A stretch of 64,000 bases of DNA, taken from Ascaphus truei. Its lineage: Eukaryota > Chordata > Amphibia > Anura > Ascaphidae. Shown here piece after piece: positions 56,694-64,000 of this stretch (positions are counted from its first letter, which is position 1; each line of letters starts with the position of its first letter). The translations under genes and the position numbers were made by a program. Below the pieces are notes generated by a model. The model did no database searches and was not told the origin of the DNA. It worked only from the letters and a program-made list of their open reading frames with translations. Where the stretch lies: assembly GCA_036426205.1 (NCBI GenBank), contig WSYH01001928.1, positions 3,355 through 67,354 of the forward strand, read 5' to 3'.

Positions 56694-58625
56694 AACCACG
56701 CCTTTACCCGGCCATCCGCGGCATGGATGCGGTAGGCCAGGAGGCCAGGACCTGACCCGCGGTCCACTACATGGTGAAGGAAGCGCTCCTTCTTGGGCTT
56801 AAAGGAGGCAACTTTCCCTGAATTCTTCTCTAGACAGTCTTTGTCCCTACATACTTGCGAGACTTCCATTGGGAAACGAGCAATAGACAATGTCTCTTTC
56901 CTCAAAGTCTCTGATTCACCCGGCAGGGGGTAAAGGGTAGATACCTTACCACTGCGGTGATTCACGGTGGCCAACAGGTCCTCGGGGACACTGTCAGTTC
57001 CCACCTCGGCTGTCTCGGGACCTGTCCCCGGCATCTCGGGGGCAGTCCACTTACTCGCTGGAAACTCGGGAGCGTGGGATCCCAGTCCTGGGACCATTCG
57101 AGTCGGAGCACACTGGCTCACACTCGATTCAGTTGTGATGACACATAGAGGTCTAGCTACGTTCTCCAGCTCAGCATGAACTTTAGTTGGAGCATTTTTC
57201 ACGGCCACCTCCACCGGAGCCTGTAGGGAGTAAGGAGGTTCCTCACCACTTCACTGGCTTGCGATGGATTCCTCTTCCTCTGGAACACTGTCAGGTACCA
57301 TCTGCGCTTCACTGGACATCACGATGGCACTAACTGTTCTCTTCATTTGGACGATAGGCGAGAGGCACTGGTCCGCTTGCGCCACTGAACAGCTATCTTC
57401 TAAGGGAGACACCTCCGCCAGGACACGATGCCGAGTGGAACCCTTCTCCCTGGTGGCCAGACTTAAGGAGCTATCATGCTCCGCGGCCACCTGGAGGCTC
57501 ACACCCGACACCCCTGGGGCAGTCAACTCACCCTTGTCTTCGTTAGGTGCTGGTCCCAAGCCTGGTAGGCGATGGTACCCCGGTAGTAGGCCAGCCTGGC
57601 CATTGTAGGGCACACGGGCCCACAGCAAGCTCTGTATCCGCCGAGATGGTTGGCTCGGTGACTTCACTAGAGTGGTCCGCCAGCAGGTGCGCCACCACAG
57701 CGGGTTGTTGGTCGCTGGACTCACTAAGTAACTTCACCCTTACGATAGACTGAACTTCGGCACAACTCACAGTAATATAGCGGTCAGGCTCCTCCTCCTC
57801 CTCTGTGTCACTGCTGAGGGGGTTCGCCGGTAGGTGCATCGCCACCGATGGGACTTCAACCTCTTCCTTGGAGGGTATCACTATCGGATCCTCCACCATG
57901 TAGGCTCCGGGATCTTCTGCGATACAACCAGTGGGTATAGGTGCGGGGCTGGCGGGCTCCGTTACCTCCACTGCGGTCGCGCTCTTCTCCCCCGAGGGTT
58001 CGCTCGGTCCCATAGCTAGCTGGGCCGGGGATTCCTGCTCGGGAACTGGGTCTAAAAGGTTCACTTGGACACACGGGCCCTCCGAAATGTCTATGAGAAG
58101 GGTTGACGGGTTAGTTATACTGACCAGCGCCTCGTCCTCGGCTGGTTCTATAATATGCGGCAATCTGGTTTTCAGGAACAACACCTCGCAGTCGGTACAC
58201 AGGGGCCCTCGTGTCAATTCCCCATCTACCACTGTCGTCGGGATTGCTAATAGTACCGTAGCTAACTTGTCAGTCCCGCCACCAATCGCCTTCCAGTCGT
58301 CTACTACACACGGGCATACCCCCAGTGGCGAGCCGAACTTAGGGACCCGTATGACTCTATACATCCGAGGGTGAGTGTCTCTGCATTCTGCACTTGCCTT
58401 AGGGGAAACAGACGGTGGTGATGGCTGCTCAATGGGCTCGCTCCCCCTGGTGGAATTTAAAGGGGGGCCGACACGCTCTGGTTTTCCCGCTAGTTCCGGA
58501 CAGATTTCCGCAATCATTTTCTGCTCTGCCTGGCAGTCCGCGGCACGTGTGCCAGTTTGAGTGGGCGGGAGCCGCCATGTTAGATGGGACTCATTGTTAG
58601 CATTCCCTGCTCCAGAAGCCTCCAT
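56694..58625 (-). pseudogene. Element C ORF (unknown family), acidic
   Basis: It starts at the ATG at 58625 (MEASGAGNANNESHLTWR). The frame is open to about 57630, shifts by one base (the noisy copy has the alternative base count here), has one UGA at 57251-57253, and stays open to the L1 target site. Past the L1 it continues in the same frame at 22103-21987 and stops in U3. Together it is about 690 codons. Features are CPCVVDDWKAIGG, PLCTDCEVLFLKTRL (a CxxC), an acidic run DTEEEEEPDRY, and a C-terminal YRI...GRVKAW patch resembling the end of the B integrase. No pol motif is seen. A Gag or structural role is inferred from position only. Confidence 0.5.
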
Positions 58626-58654
58626 TTTGATTTCAGTCCTGTTAACTACACTAG

Positions 58655-60840
58655 GACTCTCGGGCCAGGGACACTTGGGTGGGTGGGAGGGAGGAAGGGA
58701 GGGGGCCAGGGACACTTGGGTGAGTGGGAGGGAGGGAGGGGGCCAGGGACACTTGGGTGGATGGGAGGGAGGGGGCNNNNNNNNNNNNNNNNNNNNNNNN
58801 NNNNNNNNNNNNNNNNNNNNNNNNNNNNNNNNNNNNNNNNNNNNNNNNNNNNNNNNNNNNNNNNNNNNNNNNNNNNNNNNNNNNNNNNNNNNNNNNNGTT
58901 TTTGAAGGGAGGGGCCAGGGACACTTGGGTGGTGGGAGGGAGGGGCCAGGGACACTGGGGGTGGGTGGGGATGGGGGAGGGGGGGGCTAGGGGACACTAG
59001 GATGGGGGGGAGGGAGGGGGCCAGGGACACTTTAGGGGGTCAGGGAACAGGGGGGTGGGAGGAGGCCAGGGACACTTGGTGGGTGGGAGGGGGCCAGGGC
59101 AACTTGGGTGGGGTGGAGGTTTGCCCGGCCTCCTCCCACCCACCTTGTGTCCCTGGCCCCAAAAGTGTCCCTGGCCCCTCCCTCCCACCCATCCTAGTGT
59201 CCTAGCCCGTCCGGGCAGCAGGGGATATCGGGGGCAGCAGGGGAAAGCGGTCGGCTGGGCAAGGTAAAAGTCACCCACACCAGTCCTGCTCCCACCCAAG
59301 TGTCCCTGGCCCCTCCCACCACCCAGTTTCCTGGCCCCCAATAAAGGTCGGCCCCTAAGTGTTCCTGGCCCACAACCACCACCAAGTGTCCCTGGCCCCC
59401 ACCCACCCCCAAGTGTCCCCGGCACCCACCACCACCCAAGTGTCCCTGGCCCCTACCACCCACCCACCCAAGTGTTCCGGGCCCCTCCCACCACACCACC
59501 CAAGGTCCCTGGCCCCTCCCACCCAAGTGTCCGGCCACTCCCTCCACCCACCAGTGCACCTGGCCCCCCTTCCTCCCAACCCACCAAAGTGTCCCTGGCC
59601 TCCTCAATGTGGGCCTGGCCCCCTCCCACCACCACGTGTCCCTGGCCCCCATCTTCCCTCCCACCAACCCAAGTGTCCTGGCCACTTCCCACCCACCCAA
59701 GTGTCTGCCCCCTCCCTCCCACCCACCCAAGTGTCCATGGCCCCTCCCCCTCCCCACCCAACCCAAGTGTCCCTGGCCCCTCCCTCCCTCCCACCCAAGT
59801 GTCCTGGCCCCCTCCATCACCCAAGTGTCCCTGACCCACTCCCTCCCACCCACCCTAGTGTCCCTAGCCCCCTCACTCCCACACACCCAAGTGTCCCGGC
59901 CCTCCCTCCACTCACCCAAGTGTCCCTGGCACCCTCCTTCAAAACTCCCACCCACCCAAGTGTCCTGGCCCCCTCCCTCCAACCCACCCAAGGGTCCTGG
60001 CCCCTCCCACACCACAAGGTCCCTGGCTCCTCCACCCACCCTTGTTCCCTGGCCCCCAAAAGTGTCCCTGGCCCCCTCCCTCCCACCCATCCTAGTGTCC
60101 CTAGCCCGTCCCGGGCAGCAGGGGATATCGGGGGCAGCAGGGGCCAGGGACACTTGGGTGGGTGGGAGGTTTGAAGGGAGGGGGCCAGGGACACTTGGTG
60201 AGTGGGAGGGAGGGGGCCAGGGACACTTGGGTGGGTGGGAGGGAGGGGGCTAGGGACACTAGGGTGGGTGGGAGGGAGGGGGGGTCAGGGACACTTGGTG
60301 GATGGAGGGGCTAGGGACAATGGGGGGAGGGAGGGGCCAGGGACACTTGGGTGGGTGGGAGGGGGCCAGGGACACTTGGGTGGGTGGGGGAGGGGGCCAG
60401 GGAACTTGGGGGTGGGAAGTGGCAGGGACACTGGTGGTGGAGGGAGATGGGGGCCAGGGACAGTGGGTGGGTGGGAGGGGCCAGGGAAATTGGAGGAGGC
60501 CAGGGGACCAATGGGTGGGTGGGAGGAAGGGGGCCAGGGACACTTGGGTGGGTGGGAGGGAGGGGGCCAAGGACACTTGGGTGGGAGGGGGCCCAGGGAC
60601 ACTTGGGTGGGTGGGTGGGAGGGGGCCCGAACACTTGGGTGGGGTGGGTGGTAGGGGGCCAGGGACACTGGGTGGGTAGGTGGGTGCCGGGGACACTTGG
60701 GTGGGTGGGTGGGGGCCAGGGACACTTGGGTGGGTGGGTTGTAGGGGGCCAGGGACACTTAGGGGGCCAGGGACACTTTATTGGGGGCCAGGGACACTTG
60801 GGTGGGTGGGAGGGGGCCAGGGACACTTGGGTGGGAGGCA
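58655..60840. repeat. G-rich minisatellite in the element C leader, with an inverted middle
   Basis: Units of about 30-36 bp contain CCAGGGACACTTGGGTGGG followed by GGGAGG-type runs. 58655-59120 and 60140-60840 are in plus orientation; 59125-60110 is the reverse complement. Switch points sit beside the sequence GGGGATATCGGGGGCAGCAG near 59220 and 60120. Long ORFs through it are repeat artefacts on both strands. Runs of three or more G's four times per unit should allow G-quadruplexes. Confidence 0.9.
58777..58897. other. Assembly gap (121 N)
   Basis: A run of N lies inside the minisatellite, confirming that the array was not resolved. The array length and inversion should be treated with caution. 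Confidence 0.99.
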
Positions 60841-61316
60841 GTGACTGGGTGGGGTGACTTACCTTGCCGCCGGAACTTTCCCTGCTGCCCCCGATATCCC
60901 CTGCTGCCGGGACGGGTGGTGGGCTTGGGGGCAACGGGAGGTGGGTCGGGAGGGGGTGCCAAGGGGGGAAGAGGGAGCAGCAGTAGGAGCTTGTACTCCC
61001 ACCTGCCCATGTAACGTGCGGGCCGCAGAGGAGCTGGTACTTCCTCCTCCGTCCCACGTTGGGAGCGGGGGGAAGGAAGGGAGCGGACCCTGCTTTCCCT
61101 GCGCAAGCGCGGGACCGCAGGGGGAATCGCCGCCATTTTTTTAAAACTTGAGCGGGGGGGACGGGAGACACCGAGCGGCCAGCCTCGCTGCGACCCGACA
61201 ATTTTGGTGCTGTGGCCCGGTGCCGGGTCGCGACCCACCATTTGGGAAACGCTGAATTGGACAATTTAAAAAAAAATTGGACAGTGCTCCAGGTCGATCT
61301 CAGCAGCGCCTTCAAA
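60841..61316 (-). other. Element C 5' leader with PBS-like end
   Basis: This non-repetitive GC-rich leader lies between the 5' LTR and the minisatellite. Minus-strand TGAAGGCGCTGCTGAGAT at 61297-61314 occupies the PBS place, 2 bases inside the LTR. The segment GATATCGGGGGCAGCAGGG around 60893 (reverse) is also found at the minisatellite switch points. Confidence 0.6.
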
Positions 61317-62017
61317 TGTAACGGGTATTCCACCCCACCCAATCTCATATACAGTGTGGGTGCGGAGAACATACAGTGTTACCAGGTGTGGTGCTTTACC
61401 TGTTAGGCTCACAGGAGGGCTGAGCTTCCGCACAGGGGAAACCTGGGGCAATTATCTTAAGACTAGTAGTTCTCTGTACTCGGTACAGCGCTCCACCTGC
61501 GATGGTTCCTAGCATAGCAGGAATGGTTCCTCCGCAGGACACATACAATAACTCACACACCGTAATGTATGATAAAACATAACGTTTACTTAGGAAACAC
61601 TAAGAAACAGCATACAACACGATAGATATCTACAGGTGTCCCCTCTCTAGAGGCGACACTGACCACAGAGTCACGCAGGACGCTTCCAAACACACGGATG
61701 ATCCCACCCAGTGTCCAAAGGATCCCCACCCAATATCCTGTACTCTTGCAGAGAGAGGATATGGGTGACTGCGCAGTCACATTAAGCTAAGCTAAGTTGG
61801 TGACACTTGTAGAGTTAATAGTACATGCCCGAACACTCCCGTGCTCGGATCTCCAAATGGCTTCGCAAAGGATCCGGTGGACCGACGAGAACACCGGAAC
61901 CACCTCCCGAACGATCCCACCAAGAGGCCTGCAAAAGCCGCAACGAAGAACTGCGCCCACTCGTGCACGGTTGGCGCAGAGCGTCCGCATGTGTCCCTAT
62001 AGGTTCCTTCTGAACTA
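61317..62017 (-). repeat. 5' LTR of element C, truncated
   Basis: It matches 20048-20759 closely. It ends abruptly at CTTCTGAACTAAG, after which gypsy integrase sequence begins. The U3 part of the LTR, with the promoter, is missing, so this copy could not be transcribed from its own LTR. Confidence 0.85.
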
Positions 62018-62445
62018 AGGATTGGGGTAGACTTGGTAGGACCTCTAGAACCTTCTGCAAAAGGACACAGGTTTATTCTTGTAATAGTTGATTATGCAAC
62101 AAGAAGCCAGTAGCCAACAAGTTGTTGCAACTGTTCTCATGGGTTGGACTTCCCCAGGTTATGTTGACAGACCAAGGTACAAATTTTATGGCTAAACTGA
62201 TGCAGGATGTCTTAAAATTACTAGAGGTCAAGTCTGGTCGGACATCGGTCTACCATCCACAGACTGACGGATTGGTAGAAAGATTTAACCGAACTCTAAA
62301 AGGGATGCTGAGGAAATTTGTAGATTCAGAGAAGAGAGCCTGGGATGAACTTCTCCTTTTTCTGCTGTTTGCAGTGCGGGAAGTTCCCCAGGCATCCACG
62401 GGATTCTCTCCATTTGAACTGCTCTATGGCCGCCAAACCCAGGGT
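62018..62445 (+). pseudogene. Ty3/gypsy integrase fragment (element E)
   Basis: Plus strand encodes IGVDLVGPLEPSAKGHRFIL then VIVDYATRSQ (first catalytic Asp). After a UAG and a deletion of roughly 10-15 codons, it reads MLTDQGTNFMAKLMQ (second Asp, near 62167), then YHPQTDGLVERFNRTLKGML (Glu near 62278) and FSPFELLYGRQ. This is the integrase core of a different gypsy lineage from element B. It is cut at both sides: at 62018 by the element C LTR and at 62446 by another repeat. No LTRs of its own are seen. Confidence 0.88.
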
Positions 62446-62700
62446 ATTTATTTATTTATTTATAAAATATTTTACCAGGAAGTAATACATTGAGAGTTAC
62501 CTCTCGTTTTCAAGTATGTCCTTGGCACAGAGTAAAACAAATAATACATGGTTACAAGTAAAGTTACATAAATGAACAAGGTATACATTATATACAAGAC
62601 ATTGCGTGCACAGTTAAAGAAAATATATATTATGAGCATATTTAACAGTTGACATGCAAATGAGCACTCAGTGCCACCTTTTGTCTCAAGCTCGTATTAC
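62446..62700. repeat. Dispersed repeat starting (TTTA)n TAAAATATTTTACCAGGAAG
   Basis: The sequence AGTAATACATTGAGAGTTAC followed by CTCTCGTTTTCAAGTATGTC looks like a common interspersed repeat of frog genomes, from memory and unchecked. It interrupts the integrase frame. The right border is not clear. No coding capacity. Confidence 0.4.
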
Positions 62701-64000
62701 ACAAGCCAATCCTCAAGCCACTGCATGCTGTTTTAAACACAGCTTTTAAACAGAGGCTGGGATGAGATGCGATGAGATATATAAAATTAAAATAAAATAT
62801 ATGGTAATGGTGTAAATATAATAAGTGACCAAGTAAGTATAAAAATGGATGAAAGTGTGAGGGAAAGGTGATGGGAAAGAATTTGGGGATTAGAGATCAC
62901 ACTGGCAAAAATAGAAAGGAATTCCTGGATATTAAACTGAGATGGTGACAGCAAACATCAGGACTATTCTGAACACTGATTGGACTTACAAATCCAGAGG
63001 AGAGGCAGAGATAGGGACCCAAAGGAAATACTGCCTAAATTAACCCCCCCCCCCCCCCCAGGTGACAGAGTCCCCAGTGTATAAATCAAATACGTTTCAC
63101 ACATACACAATCGCCTGAACCTGTCTTCCCCCCCCAAAGAGATGAGGGGCCATACTCAAGACTCAAGACCCATGATGGTGAGCGGAGGCCGGGTCCTTAT
63201 TATGTTAGTGCAGAAAATATCTGGACAAACAATACGCAATGTTCCCATGTATGTTTTAGAAATCTGGTGCTGTGAGAGCGAATGTTGCAGCCCACATATT
63301 GTGGCCCCCTTTCACCTAAAATGTTTAAGGGCAGGGGGACACACATGCTGAAACACTAGCTTAGGCTAATATGAATAAACCCTAGCTTCCTAGCAGGTTG
63401 GTAGCCCTGATGACAAATGTTGATCATAAAGCCGGTGTCAGTGTATCCATACTATATATAAGTAGCAATTTCTTTTGAAGATTAATGGTTACGATTTGCA
63501 AGCTGAAAATGCCTATGGCTCTGTGCCAGCAGACTAAGTTACTTTTGAGGTAATATAAAAGCCCTTGTTGCTATGAGTAAAGGCATGTGTAGATCATAAG
63601 AGCAGATGCCTGTGGATGAATAGATAATTATGGCTGTGAAACATTTTAAAGTGTAATATTGAAAGTGTCTGGAGTTAATTTTGGAGTTGAAATTGGAGGT
63701 GAATATTAGAGGAAGATCTGGACTCTACACAACAACAACTCTGCAGTTGTGAGAACTTGACTTTCTAAAAGCTTTGATTCTTTATACTCTTCCAATCCAC
63801 CAATACCTGGGAAGTCTCTCCTTCCTCATCTCACTATGCCCTCTTAATACTTTGTCTGTTTACTGTTTCCTCATTCCTTTGTGAACGTCCCTGTTCTCTA
63901 CAACTTCACCACTGCACCATTATTTATACACCTCTCTCCCAACAACTTCTTTACCCTTCAATAAAAAAACACCCACACAAATCCTCTATTCACACCCTCT
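62701..64000. other. Right flank, nothing recognised
   Basis: AT-rich DNA with a C-run at about 63043-63059. No conserved ORF, tRNA or repeat boundary was identified. The integrase frame of element E does not resume here. Confidence 0.55.

Larger units (their letters stand above)
20048..62017 (-). mobile_element. LTR element C, minus strand, split by an L1 and by assembly filler
   Basis: From right to left it comprises a truncated 5' LTR (61317-62017), PBS-like site, minisatellite-bearing leader, broken ORF (58625-56680), L1 insertion (56678-22108), ORF end and polypurine tract, and 3' LTR. The ORF has the same frame on both sides of the L1. No protease, RT or integrase motif is visible. Without the L1 and filler, the interior is about 4.7 kb. 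U5 and PBS resemble those of element A. Confidence 0.7.

Noticed and set aside
58900..60850. Long Gly/Trp/Pro-rich ORFs on both strands
   Set aside because: They exist only because the 30-36-bp repeat lacks stops; frames on both strands are equally open. No codon signal.

Overview
The window is vertebrate nuclear DNA, most likely amphibian (probably a frog). The evidence is intron-free Pol III tRNA genes, CR1 and L1 LINEs, Ty3/gypsy-type LTR elements, hAT-like MITEs and, near the right end, a dispersed repeat I associate with anurans (recall only). There is no prokaryotic gene organisation. The only host genes I can support are three intact tRNA-Pro genes at the left; almost everything else is transposable-element DNA.

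Layout. (1) 1-4290: a tRNA-Pro cluster on the minus strand (two TGG, one AGG, one decayed copy), short tandem repeats, two hAT-like MITEs and a fold-back element. (2) 4289-19675: a four-level nest. CR1-1 (plus) is split by LTR element B (4528-19255, plus). B's 5' LTR is split in its TA microsatellite by LTR element A (5251-14661, minus). A is split by a second CR1 (about 7622-11985, minus). (3) 19676-22103: an LTR fragment (D), then the left LTR of element C (minus). (4) An L1 (minus) inserted in C. Its two ends carry the same 15-bp target duplication at 22093-22107 and 56679-56693. (5) 56694-62017: the rest of C, with a broken ORF, a G-rich minisatellite leader containing a 121-base N gap, and a truncated 5' LTR. 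(6) 62018-64000: a gypsy integrase scrap, a dispersed repeat and unannotated DNA.

Assembly problem. 26177-49091 is an indel-ridden second copy of 10073-26176 joined to a copy of about 53055-61870. It re-creates the junctions of the nest in the same order, yet every ORF in it is shattered. It looks like an uncorrected long read used to bridge a gap. 10073-10870 looks like a shorter, cleaner copy of the start of the same molecule. Without this insert the L1 would be about 6.4 kb, the distance between its ends in the noisy copy.

Biology. B is the only LTR element here with recognisable gag, protease and integrase, and it lacks RT/RNase H. A and C have LTRs, a PBS-like site, a polypurine tract and ORFs I do not recognise, but no pol. 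LTRs of A, B, C and D share a 12-nt motif, and B, C and D also share a U5 hairpin. I infer one LTR superfamily in which A, C and D may depend on B-like helpers.
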